From Promethearchaeota archaeon (lineage in GTDB: Archaea > Asgardarchaeota > Lokiarchaeia > Sigynarchaeales > SOKP01): a stretch of DNA of 19,693 nucleotides. The notes under the pieces were generated by a model that was given only the letters and a program-made list of their open reading frames with translations, did no database searches and was not told where the DNA came from. The stretch is from positions 1-19,693 of the forward strand of contig JAEOTJ010000446.1 of assembly GCA_016839905.1 (NCBI GenBank). The letters are read 5' to 3'. Position 1 is the first letter of the stretch; every line of letters begins with the position of its first letter. This document shows, in pieces, positions 7,396 through 15,147 of this stretch. A program made the position numbers and the translations under genes.

Positions 7396-9137
7396 TTATA
7401 TTGAATAAGAAACAATTACAACATGTATTAATCATATCATTAATAATAATCAGTATATTTTTTAGTATAGCATCGATTTCTGAATATTCAAAACAAGAGT
7501 ATAATTCAAGAGAGAATAGAGTTAATGAAATTTTTAATATAAAGCAATTGCCAAAAACCGCAAATATTCAAAAAAAGGCCTTGAATTATTCAGATCTTCA
7601 TCAAAATGCAACACAAATCCGTCGTGTATTTGATTCAATTAATTTTACTTTAAATGCTTCAGGATTTGCTGGAGCTAATTTTACTCTTATGCAAATTTCT
7701 TTCACGAATAATACCGTCAGAAATTTCACAATGCTTCATATTAATTACACTACAAATTTTACATATACTTATACGCCTGAATATAATGCGCCCTTAGGAA
7801 GGCAAAATGTAAGCTTTTTTATCTTTAACAAGTCGTTAATTAATGTAAATATGACGCATCTTCTAAATAATCAAACGACATTCACTAATTTCACGATTAA
7901 AGCTAATTGTATTGCGTATCTTAATAATACTGAGCTAAGTAGAGGTGAATCTTTATTAGCACAGTTCTGGGTGAATAGTAGTGAGTTCACTTGGGAAATC
8001 GCGGTCGTTGATAGCGATAATGAATCTCAGCAAAATCATATATTGAGTTTTGGAAATAATGTAATACAGATTCTTTTTGAAATTGATGAAAAATTTACTC
8101 AAGCTGATATTTTTTATTATATAAAAATTAATCTAACAGATAAAACTACATCTAAAGTAGGCGGAATATATTTTAAATTTAGAGTTCTAAATGCAAAACC
8201 ACTAATTCTTTCGTCAACTTTTAACTATCCAAATTCTATTTATAGAACAAAAGAATTTCGCATTTCTATTAACGTTTCTGACTATGAAGACCAAGATCCT
8301 AATGATCTGACAGTAACAGCTGAATTAGAGGATCCGAGTGGAGATTCTAATGGATATAATGTAACAATGCATAATGACGATTGGTATTTTTATTATGATT
8401 TTACAATATCAGCTTCAAAACCCGCAGGTGTTTATAGAGTATATATTGCAGCAAGAGATTCCCATAATGAACTTGATTTATTTTCGGATTATATAACTAT
8501 ATTAAATAATCCTCCTGTAATTAATGGTTATAAAATCAATGATCTCCCGACAAGTCAAAGCATACGTATTAAATACGGGGAAGATTTAGTATTTACTTTT
8601 AATGTCTCGGATCTCGAAGGACTTTCTTATGTAAAAGTTGCTTTAAGAAACGAAAGAAATGAATGGTATAACATTACTGAAGTATATACTAAAGATGTAT
8701 CTATTACTGTTAGAACCGTAGAATTAATAACAGGAAAATGGCTTGTTTATATTTTTGTTATTGACACTGATGGAGTAATTGTAGGTCTTGATTTTGGTTA
8801 TGATAACGCTCCCCAAGAAATTGAAATTATCCCTGATACTTTAGGTGATTTTTTACCACTATTTTCATTAATAGTAGGAATCATTTTAGGATTATTATTT
8901 GGATTTATCGTGGGTTTATTTTGGAGAAAATCAAAAACCCCACCTCTAAAAGATTCAGAATTAAAGGAAAAATCTCTTATTATAATGAAACCAGCTAAGA
9001 AAAAAAGGTCTGAACCTCAAACTATTGCTCAAAAAAGGAAAGAAATTGGCAAAAAAGAAATATTAAAAGAAACGGTAGATAAAAAAGAGCCTGAAAGGAT
9101 AACTCCACAAAGAAAAATAAAAAGAAAATTAAAATAA
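7392..9137 (+). CDS. Membrane-anchored surface protein with Ig-like domains and basic cytosolic tail (581 aa)
   Basis: The N-terminal hydrophobic segment (about 9-29) is followed by a sequon-rich region (about 60-200), then two beta-sandwich-like domains. These are marked by ISINVSDYEDQDPNDLTVTA (about 290-310) and the similar FNVSDLEGLSYVKVALRNER (about 402-421), recalling Ig/cadherin-like folds. A glycine-rich helix at about 487-511 (LIVGIILGLLFGFIVGLFW) leads into a tail of about 70 residues packed with Lys, Arg and Glu. I count 22 N-x-S/T sequons, none in the tail, which supports an outside-body, inside-tail topology. The start overlaps the upstream stop (ATGA). The long charged tail could bind a cytosolic partner; that is inference. 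It converges on ftr, with 41 T-rich bases between them. Confidence 0.8.
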   Translation: MIILNKKQLQHVLIISLIIISIFFSIASISEYSKQEYNSRENRVNEIFNIKQLPKTANIQKKALNYSDLHQNATQIRRVFDSINFTLNASGFAGANFTLMQISFTNNTVRNFTMLHINYTTNFTYTYTPEYNAPLGRQNVSFFIFNKSLINVNMTHLLNNQTTFTNFTIKANCIAYLNNTELSRGESLLAQFWVNSSEFTWEIAVVDSDNESQQNHILSFGNNVIQILFEIDEKFTQADIFYYIKINLTDKTTSKVGGIYFKFRVLNAKPLILSSTFNYPNSIYRTKEFRISINVSDYEDQDPNDLTVTAELEDPSGDSNGYNVTMHNDDWYFYYDFTISASKPAGVYRVYIAARDSHNELDLFSDYITILNNPPVINGYKINDLPTSQSIRIKYGEDLVFTFNVSDLEGLSYVKVALRNERNEWYNITEVYTKDVSITVRTVELITGKWLVYIFVIDTDGVIVGLDFGYDNAPQEIEIIPDTLGDFLPLFSLIVGIILGLLFGFIVGLFWRKSKTPPLKDSELKEKSLIIMKPAKKKRSEPQTIAQKRKEIGKKEILKETVDKKEPERITPQRKIKRKLK

Positions 9138-9178
9138 AAGAAAAAATTTAAATCTTAACTATTTTTATATTAGTTTAT

Positions 9179-10108
9179 TCATCCTAAGCCAAGGTCATGT
9201 AATTTATATTGGAACTTTCCTAATTTTCCCCCATAATTACCCGCAGAAATACGATTTATTCCAGGAACCTTTACAGCGGCTTCAATTCCTAATTTCATTG
9301 CTGTTTTTATATCCTCTTCAGTTGCTCCATCTAAAACAATTTCAAAAACGCCTCCATCATTTTCTCTTAATTGAGTGTCTTCAACCTTCGTTCTCAAAGT
9401 AGGACAATAAGCATGGTTAGAGGTTGCAAAAAGTCCTGGAATGTTTTTATATTGAGTTCCTACTTTTGAGCCAGATGGAACTATTCCTCCTGGAAAAGGA
9501 GCAATTACATTTTCTACATCTTTTATTGCTTCAACAGATTTCTCGGCAGCTTCTAAAGCACAATCTTGATCTTTTCCTATTATTAAGAAATTCCCTCCAG
9601 CTATTCCTTTTCCAACTTTATAAGAACTCTGAATTATAAATTCTCCTCCCATAATAGGAATTTTCCAAGCTGGAAATGGATAAATCCCCTCAACTTTTTC
9701 TTCATGCTTATCACCAAAAAATTTCAGTTGATATCCAGTTTTTATTTCAAATTCCTTTTCAGGATCTAATGATTTCGTCATCCCATCAAAACAGGCAGTT
9801 GTAGGACATGTTAATATGCTCTGACCTATACGATGCAGCATGACATTTCCAACTTTTTTCTTATCTGTAATGAAGAACATTAATGCGACTCCAGGGCGTT
9901 TATCTAACGTTTTTTCTGCAGGCATATATACATCTATTCCTGCTTCAGCGTCGCATCCAATACCTGAAGTACCATAACCAGTTGCTTCTTGTGCCGCAAT
10001 TTTTACCCATTTATCATTTTTAGCAGTGACTACTATTCTTGTAAAGAATCCTCCGAACGCTTCACAGAAAGTATCCTCAATTTCTACATCATTTAAATTT
10101 AAAACCAC
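9179..10108 (-). CDS. ftr: Formylmethanofuran--tetrahydromethanopterin formyltransferase (309 aa)
   Basis: Ftr transfers the formyl group between methanofuran and H4MPT, the second step of the archaeal C1 (Wood-Ljungdahl methyl) branch, in the cytosol. The sequence carries the family's opening VEIEDTFCEAFGGFFTRI, then ATGYGTSGIGCDAEAGI, RPGVALMFF, HRIGQSILTCPTTACFDGM, and near the end PFPGGIVPSGSKVGTQYKNI and FATSNHAYCPTLR. The length is close to the usual 295-310 residues. The start is GTG at 10108: a stop lies four codons upstream in frame, and only this codon gives the few residues that normally precede VEIEDTF. The gene diverges from mtd across 157 bases, so a shared control region is plausible. 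In Asgard archaea this enzyme is part of a reversible H4MPT pathway rather than proof of methanogenesis. Confidence 0.95.
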   Translation of the reverse strand: MVLNLNDVEIEDTFCEAFGGFFTRIVVTAKNDKWVKIAAQEATGYGTSGIGCDAEAGIDVYMPAEKTLDKRPGVALMFFITDKKKVGNVMLHRIGQSILTCPTTACFDGMTKSLDPEKEFEIKTGYQLKFFGDKHEEKVEGIYPFPAWKIPIMGGEFIIQSSYKVGKGIAGGNFLIIGKDQDCALEAAEKSVEAIKDVENVIAPFPGGIVPSGSKVGTQYKNIPGLFATSNHAYCPTLRTKVEDTQLRENDGGVFEIVLDGATEEDIKTAMKLGIEAAVKVPGINRISAGNYGGKLGKFQYKLHDLGLG

Positions 10109-10265
10109 AATTCTTCACATTTTTAATTTTTTTTTAATATTAATATAATAATTAAAAGAATGCTTAACTAATAAATTAAAAAAAAAATAAAAATATTGGA
10201 AAATTGTATAGGTACATAGTATTTTAAAATTTATTTTTTTAATAAAACTATAAAAGTTGTAAAAA
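10109..10265. promoter_or_regulatory. Divergent ftr/mtd promoter region
   Basis: These 157 A/T-rich bases lie between two diverging genes of the same pathway. Toward mtd, TTTAAAATTTA (about 10223-10233) sits at a suitable distance for a TATA box with a short leader. CTATAAAAG (10249-10257) is a second possibility. Toward ftr, TTAATATT-type strings are present but no single box stands out. Confidence 0.45.
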
Positions 10266-11105
10266 ATGAGCGAAGATAAAGTTTTGAAGATTGGTATTCT
10301 TAAAAATGGAACAATTGGTAGTTCTTTATTACTTGCGTTTCTTTTAGACGAAAGAGCAGAGGGGAAAAGAATTAGTGTCTATGAAGTAACTTCAGGTGCC
10401 AAAATGCATCCTCCAGAAATATGTATAAAAACAATGGAAGATTTATTAAAATGGGGACCAGAACTAATATTAATGTCTTCTCCTAATGCGGCACTGAAAG
10501 GACCAAAAGCAACACGAGAAATGGCTGGAAATATCCCTACTATTGTAGTTTCAGATGCACCAGCAAAAAAGGCAGTTGATGAGATTAAAGAAAAGAATAT
10601 GGGTTATATCCTCGTAAATTGCGACTCGATGATCGGAGCTCGCCGCCCATTTTTGGATCCTATTGAAATGAGCATATTCAATGCAGATTTATTAAAAGTT
10701 CTTGCCATTACAGGGCCATTTAATATTATTGCTAATGAATTGAATAAAGTAATAATGGATATGTTAGTAGGAAAAACTCCTATATTACCTCAAATAATAA
10801 TAAATGCTACTAATGCCGCGGAAGCTGCAGGATTTTCAAATCCATATGCCCGTGCTAAAGCTATGGCTGCTTTTGAGTTAGCTGCTTCCATTTCTAAATT
10901 AACTGCAAAAGCTTGTTTTGTACTTAAAGAAAGAGATGAATACATGCCATTATTAGCCGCTGCCCATGAAATGATGTCTTATGCCGCGCAAATGTGTCAT
11001 GAAGCGAGAGAAATAGAAAAATCCAATGATACAGTAATTAGAAGGCCCCATCATACAAAACAACATATCCTAACTAAAATAGGCTTAATGGATAAAGAAG
11101 AATAA
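10266..11105 (+). CDS. mtd: F420-dependent methylene-tetrahydromethanopterin dehydrogenase (279 aa)
   Basis: Mtd oxidises or reduces between methenyl- and methylene-H4MPT with coenzyme F420. Family hallmarks are the N-terminal KIGILKNGTIGSSLLLAFLL, RISVYEVTSGAKMHPPE, LMSSPNAALKGPKATREM, PTIVVSDAPAKK, and the run NCDSMIGARRPFLDPIEM followed by ADLLKVLAITGPF. The C-terminal AHEMMSYAAQMCHEAREIEKS and RRPHHTKQHIL are also typical. The length equals the usual 276-283. The start is ATG at 10266, after an A-rich run and without a clear Shine-Dalgarno. Mtd uses the product of Mch, encoded 6 kb downstream, and Ftr is divergent beside it. It ends in a convergent T-rich/A-rich spacer facing the GTPase gene. 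Confidence 0.95.
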   Translation: MSEDKVLKIGILKNGTIGSSLLLAFLLDERAEGKRISVYEVTSGAKMHPPEICIKTMEDLLKWGPELILMSSPNAALKGPKATREMAGNIPTIVVSDAPAKKAVDEIKEKNMGYILVNCDSMIGARRPFLDPIEMSIFNADLLKVLAITGPFNIIANELNKVIMDMLVGKTPILPQIIINATNAAEAAGFSNPYARAKAMAAFELAASISKLTAKACFVLKERDEYMPLLAAAHEMMSYAAQMCHEAREIEKSNDTVIRRPHHTKQHILTKIGLMDKEE

Positions 11106-11217
11106 GGTAAATGATTTATAGAAAAATCTTATTAAAGATATATTTGATTTAATAAATTTTTTTAATTTTTTTTTATTTAGACTTTTAGAATAAGTAAATT
11201 ATTAAAAAAAAATTTTA
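11106..11217. terminator. Convergent spacer with T-runs on both strands
   Basis: Between the ends of mtd (+) and the GTPase gene (-), long T-runs (about 11157-11177) are followed by an A-run (about 11204-11213). Each could act as an archaeal oligo-T terminator on its own strand. No hairpin is evident. Confidence 0.45.
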
Positions 11218-12201
11218 TTATAGTTCATTTGTTTTTAAAAATTCTTTTAAATTTTCAAAATCATCCCCAGCTAAGACATCCATCACGTTAGTAAATACAT
11301 CATGTTTTTTATTCTTTGTAATCGCCATTATGACGATCTTATTAATTACTTCCTTAATTAATAAATAATTATCATCTGATTCATAAACTACTGACGACAG
11401 TGTTAATTTAGAGGGTTGAACATTTAACATTTTTGTTAATTCTTGATAAATCAAGTACAAATTACTCTCAACTGCCGACATTTCAAATTTTATGAATTGA
11501 AGGGGTTTACTTTCAAATTTACCTATAGTAGATGCAATTAAAAGTCCATCTGGCTGATTGAATAACATATATTCTGATAAAGTATTGATCTTTAATTTGT
11601 CAAGGAAATTTCTTATTTTTCCTAGACGTTGAAGACTTAATGTTGACCTTTGAATTTCAAAATCTAAAATCTCAATTAAACGATGCTGGGCACTCCCTTC
11701 CTTGACAGAGACGGGTGTAAATGCAAGGTTATTTTTTAAATCGCCGTTTATTCCCTCTATTAATAAATCATAAACTTTATCTTCAACAGAATTTGATAAA
11801 TCAATTTTATTCATAAGGACATAAACTTTACTAATATCAGGGCTGAACTCAAAAATATATTTTAAAAATTTATCAAAGATTTCCTTTGACTTCTCTTCTA
11901 ATTGAGTACTATCGACCATGAATACTGCCGTTGTTACTTCAGAGAATATGAGTTCACGTTGTGATTCCGAAAAATATCTTTCCATGTATCTTTCTTGTCC
12001 TCCCGCGTCCCAAACTTCTCCAGATTTTCCGAAATGGAAAATCTAATTGAGTTCCATAATGCCGCGGAAGATAAAATTCTCTCTAGATACACCTTTTGTT
12101 GGTTTGAGATTAATAACTTTCATGAAGTTATAACCTAAACAAGTCGTTCTCATTAAACTTGTCTTACCAGCATTCTGCGGTCCAAATAATAGAATTTTCA
12201 T
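11218..12201 (-). CDS. Rag/Gtr-type small GTPase with C-terminal roadblock-like region, interrupted by one in-frame TAG
   Basis: Read from ATG at 12201, the frame gives MKILLFGPQNAGKTSL (Walker A, 7-14), KPTKGVSRENFIFRGIMELN, then TAG as codon 53. The same frame continues with IFHFGKSGE and the switch II motif VWDAGGQERY (63-72), the G4 motif MNKID (about 130-134), a TPVSVKE-type G5 stretch, and a C-terminal region (about 212-322) resembling the roadblock domain of Rag GTPases. Without the stop the protein would be 327 residues. AAAGGA lies nine bases before the 12201 ATG and supports that start. The second half alone (ATG 11985, 255 residues) lacks the P-loop and could not bind nucleotide normally. 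Compared with the usual Rag/Arf spacing (14 residues between the switch I Val region and WD), about ten extra codons sit here, beginning with the TAG. Rag-like GTPases are abundant in Asgard archaea and probably regulate membranes or signalling; the role here is unknown. It may be a readthrough gene, a pseudogene or an assembly error. Confidence 0.8.
12023..12045 (-). other. In-frame TAG followed by a perfect inverted repeat
   Basis: On the minus strand TAG occupies 12045-12043. Starting at its G, the arm GATTTTCC (12043-12036) pairs perfectly with GGAAAATC (12030-12023) across a five-base loop, ATTTC. The position resembles recoding stem-loops placed just 3' of readthrough stops, such as the proposed PYLIS element in archaeal methylamine methyltransferase genes. 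The similarity is positional only. Confidence 0.55.
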
Positions 12202-12402
12202 TTTTATAATTCCTTTAGATTATTTTTATTTCAAATTGAATTATATTATAAAATATTTCTAAACAAATTTAATTCTTTCTAAATATTAAGATTATTTAAA
12301 ATTGTCTTGAAAAATGTTATATACGATTTAATTAAATATAATTTTAAATTATCTAAAATAAAATATGTTTAAAACTTAAATGAATAATAGGAATTGAAAA
12401 AA

Positions 12403-12930
12403 ATGGATCTATTAAAACATATAAGAAATGTTCCAGATTTTCCAATAGAAGGAATTCAGTTTAAAGACGTTACAACTTTATGTAAAGTACATGCTCCTTT
12501 TAAAGAATCCTGTGATAGAATAATTAATCATTTCAAAGATAAGGGAATTGGTAAAGTCGCTGCTATTGAAGCTAGGGGTTATGTTTGGGGGGGAGTTATA
12601 GCTTATCAATTAGGGGTTGGATTTATTTTAATTCGAAAACCAAGTAAACTCCCCGCTGATGTAATAAGTGAAGAATACTCACTTGAATATGGTACTAATA
12701 CTATTGAGATGCATAGGGATGCCGTAGAAAAAGGTGAAAAGGTTTTAGTATTTGATGATTTATTAGCAACAGGAGGTACTGCTAAAGCAGCTTGCAATTT
12801 AATAGAAAAAGCAGGTGGAGTAGTTGCAGGAATTGCATTTGTAATAGAACTTACGGGTAGTTTACATGGCAGAGATAAACTAGAAGGTTATGAAATCTTA
12901 TCTTTATTGGATATTCCAGTTGAAGAATAA
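12403..12930 (+). CDS. apt: Adenine phosphoribosyltransferase (175 aa)
   Basis: Apt converts adenine and PRPP to AMP and pyrophosphate in purine salvage. The sequence has the Apt opening IRNVPDFPIEGIQFKDVTTL, EARGYVWGGVIAYQLGVGF (flexible loop and purine site), IRKPSKLP, the catalytic-loop region EEYSLEYGTNTIEMHRDAV, and the PRPP motif VLVFDDLLATGGTA, which is diagnostic for type I phosphoribosyltransferases. The end (ELTGSLHGRDKLEGYEILSLL) is also typical. I choose ATG at 12403 because AGGA (12389-12392) lies ten bases before it. The in-frame TTG at 12394 would add three residues but would be only one base from that site. The next gene encodes MTA phosphorylase, which releases adenine, so the pair forms a two-step adenine recovery route. 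Confidence 0.95.
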   Translation: MDLLKHIRNVPDFPIEGIQFKDVTTLCKVHAPFKESCDRIINHFKDKGIGKVAAIEARGYVWGGVIAYQLGVGFILIRKPSKLPADVISEEYSLEYGTNTIEMHRDAVEKGEKVLVFDDLLATGGTAKAACNLIEKAGGVVAGIAFVIELTGSLHGRDKLEGYEILSLLDIPVEE

Positions 12931-12988
12931 TAAAAAATTTTCTTTCTAAAAAAAAATAAAATAATAAAAAACTAAAAAGTTGAATATT

Positions 12989-13738
12989 ATGGTTAAAATT
13001 GGAATAATTGGCGGTTCGGGATTAGATAATCCAGACATTTTAAAGGATGCTAAGGATATAGAAGTTGATACACCATATGGAATACCTACTTCTCCTTTGA
13101 AAATGGGAAAGATTAATGATGTGGATGTAGTTCTTATCGCACGACACGGAAGGGAACATACAATCCCTCCAACACAGGTAAATTATAGAGCCAACATACA
13201 AGCATTAAAGGATCAAGGCTGTACCCATATCTTAGCAACAACAGCTTGTGGGAGTTTGAGAGAAGAAATAGGTAGAGGAGATTTGGTCATTCTTGACCAA
13301 TTTATTGACTTCACTAGGCTTAGGAAAGTATCTTTCTATGAGAAATTTGAACCAGGGGAAATGAAACACACCCCAATGGCAGATCCTTATAATGAGGTTT
13401 TAAGAAAAATCCTTATTGAAACCGCTAAAGAACTGGATATTAAACATCATGAAAAAGGAACGGTGGTTACCATTGAGGGTCCAAGATTTTCCACTCGGGG
13501 TGAATCAAACATGTTTAGGATATGGGGTGCTGATGTCATAAATATGAGTATTGCCCCCGAAACAGCCTTGGCAAATGAAGCTGGTATCCCATTCGCAGCC
13601 GTAGCAATGTCTACAGATTATGATTGCTGGAAAGTCGATGAGGCTCCCGTTACGTGGGCAGAGATTTTAGAAGTATTTGGTAAAAATGTTAATAATGTAA
13701 TTTCTCTATTAACTAACACAATAACAAAAATTAAATAA
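12989..13738 (+). CDS. mtnP: S-methyl-5'-thioadenosine phosphorylase (249 aa)
   Basis: This enzyme cleaves methylthioadenosine with phosphate into adenine and methylthioribose-1-phosphate. The family features are IGIIGGSGLD (phosphate site), ARHGREHTIPPTQVNYRANI, TTACGSLREEIGRGDLVI, the EGPRFSTRGES base/ribose region, INMSIAPETALANEAGIP, and STDYDCW, whose aspartates favour 6-amino purines (adenine) over 6-oxo purines. The length is near the family's 255-270. I take ATG at 12989; an in-frame TTG at 12980 would add three residues without a better ribosome site. It follows apt by 58 bases on the same strand, which with the product-substrate link suggests one transcript, though the A-rich gap could hold its own promoter. 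A T-rich tract follows the stop. Confidence 0.93.
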   Translation: MVKIGIIGGSGLDNPDILKDAKDIEVDTPYGIPTSPLKMGKINDVDVVLIARHGREHTIPPTQVNYRANIQALKDQGCTHILATTACGSLREEIGRGDLVILDQFIDFTRLRKVSFYEKFEPGEMKHTPMADPYNEVLRKILIETAKELDIKHHEKGTVVTIEGPRFSTRGESNMFRIWGADVINMSIAPETALANEAGIPFAAVAMSTDYDCWKVDEAPVTWAEILEVFGKNVNNVISLLTNTITKIK

Positions 13739-13742
13739 CTAG

Positions 13743-13770
13743 ATTTTTTCTTTACTTTCTTTTTTTTATT
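13743..13770 (+). terminator. Oligo-T terminator candidate after the MTA phosphorylase gene
   Basis: Two T-runs (TTTTTTCTTTACTTTC, then TTTTTTTT) begin a few bases after the stop at 13738. This fits archaeal oligo-T termination. No stem is seen. Confidence 0.4.
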
Positions 13771-13808
13771 ATAATAAAATTGATATCTCTTGTTTCTTTT
13801 ATCTAAAT

Positions 13809-15110
13809 ATGCCGAAAATAACCTTTTTGGGAAGTTGTCGTGAAGTCGGGAGGAGCGCAATATTAATCGAGTCTAAAAAAGGAATAAAATGCATGTTTGA
13901 TTATGGAATAAGATTCCGTGGCGATGATAGATTACCCATTGATGCAGATTTGGATGGTTTAAGTGCTATTGCTTTAACTCATTGCCATATAGACCATTCT
14001 GGAGCAATACCTTATCTTTATAAAGATCATGAAATTCCATTATTTACAAATCCCCTAACCCTCAGAGTTATTGAGACTCTAATTAAGGATATGATAAGGA
14101 TTTCAAATTTTCCTTATCCATTTGGTTATAGAGAATTAAATAAAATGATAGCAAATTCAGTTTTTTTGAATAATGGGATTCGACAGAAAATAGCGGATGG
14201 TTTTTTTATTACATTTATAAATGCAGGGCATGTTCCAGGAAGTGTATCCATTTTAATAGAAATTGACAATAAAAAAATACTATATACAGGAGATATCAAT
14301 ACTGAAAATGCGAATTTAGTTAATCCTACGAATTCTAAAGGTATTCCAGAAATAGATGTACTAATTACTGAATCAACATATGCATTAAGAGAACACCCTC
14401 CAAGAGAAGAACTTGAGAAGAACTTCGTAGATAATGTAATTAATATCATAGAAAATGGTGGAAAAGTCCTAATTCCTGCTTTTGGAGTAGCTCGTTCTCA
14501 AGAAGTTTTAATGATCTTAAATAAATATAAATATGAGGGAAAATTATTTGTTAGCGGGCTCGCCAAAGAAATATCTAAATTATACTTGGATTATCCGAGC
14601 TCTTTAAGAAATATTAATCATTATAAAAAAGCTTTTAATAAAGTTCAATTTATTTCAAGGAAAGGGAAAAATATGGTAAAAGAATCAAATGGAGTTCTTA
14701 TAGCACCATCTGGCATGTTAAAAGGTGGTACGGCCATAGGATTTGTAAAATCTTTTTTAAATGATCCACTTTCTGCCATTTATTTAGTAGGGTATCAAGT
14801 AGAAGGAAGTCCTGGAAGAAAACTCTTAGAGGATGGAATTTTTCAATACCAAGAGAAGGATAAGCAAAAAAAGCCAAGAAAGAATATTAATATAAGAGCA
14901 AAATGCGATGTAGATTATTTTGATTTCTCAAGCCATGGAGATCGTAAACACCTTACTAATTATATTAAAAGTTTAGAATTTCTTAATGGATCAAAAGATA
15001 TATTTTGTATTCACGGTGATTCTAAATCCACGACATCATTATCAAGCAATTTAGTAAAAAAAGGGTATAATTCCGTTGCTCCTGAAATAGGAGAAGTATA
15101 TAAAATTTAA
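13809..15110 (+). CDS. Metallo-beta-lactamase/beta-CASP ribonuclease, single-domain (433 aa)
   Basis: This is a zinc-dependent RNA nuclease of the CPSF73/aCPSF2/RNase J superfamily. All expected ligands are visible: motif 2 HCHIDH (H58, H60, D62, H63), motif 3 H141 in AGHVPGS, motif 4 D162 in YTGDIN, then the beta-CASP motif A acid E188 in ITEST, motif B H376 in FSSHGDRKHL and motif C H402 in IHGDSKS. The beta-CASP insert lies between about 200 and 370 and includes GGKVLIPAFGVARSQE and SGMLKGG. The metallo-lactamase fold starts at residue 1, so the N-terminal KH domains of archaeal aCPSF1 are absent; the size fits an aCPSF2-like enzyme. The likely role is RNA processing or decay, with endo- versus exonuclease activity undecided. 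It converges on the RecJ-like gene with 23 bases between them. Confidence 0.9.
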   Translation: MPKITFLGSCREVGRSAILIESKKGIKCMFDYGIRFRGDDRLPIDADLDGLSAIALTHCHIDHSGAIPYLYKDHEIPLFTNPLTLRVIETLIKDMIRISNFPYPFGYRELNKMIANSVFLNNGIRQKIADGFFITFINAGHVPGSVSILIEIDNKKILYTGDINTENANLVNPTNSKGIPEIDVLITESTYALREHPPREELEKNFVDNVINIIENGGKVLIPAFGVARSQEVLMILNKYKYEGKLFVSGLAKEISKLYLDYPSSLRNINHYKKAFNKVQFISRKGKNMVKESNGVLIAPSGMLKGGTAIGFVKSFLNDPLSAIYLVGYQVEGSPGRKLLEDGIFQYQEKDKQKKPRKNINIRAKCDVDYFDFSSHGDRKHLTNYIKSLEFLNGSKDIFCIHGDSKSTTSLSSNLVKKGYNSVAPEIGEVYKI

Positions 15111-15118
15111 AATTGATT

Positions 15119-15147
15119 AAGATTAATCTTTTATTAATTTAGATTAA
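15119..15147. terminator. Inverted repeats between the convergent beta-CASP and RecJ-like genes
   Basis: AAGATTAATCTT is a perfect palindrome and is followed by TTTT on the plus strand. TTAATCT (15123-15129) can also pair with AGATTAA (15141-15147) over the stop of the minus-strand gene. The site could end transcription from both directions. Confidence 0.4.

Noticed and set aside
11985..12201. Frameshift as the explanation of the split GTPase gene
   Set aside because: The P-loop half and the WDAGGQ half are in the same frame. Only the TAG separates them, so no indel is needed.
12380..12402. ATG at 12380 and TTG at 12394 as apt starts
   Set aside because: The first frame stops after five codons. 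The second is one base from the AGGA site, whereas ATG 12403 has a normal ten-base spacing.
13618..13860. Minus-strand open frame spanning the MTA phosphorylase end and beta-CASP start
   Set aside because: It is antisense to two well-supported genes and the T-rich spacer between them (it reads as a poly-lysine tract).
14126..14449. Minus-strand open frame of 107 codons
   Set aside because: It is the antisense shadow of the beta-CASP gene, whose catalytic motifs are all intact on the plus strand.
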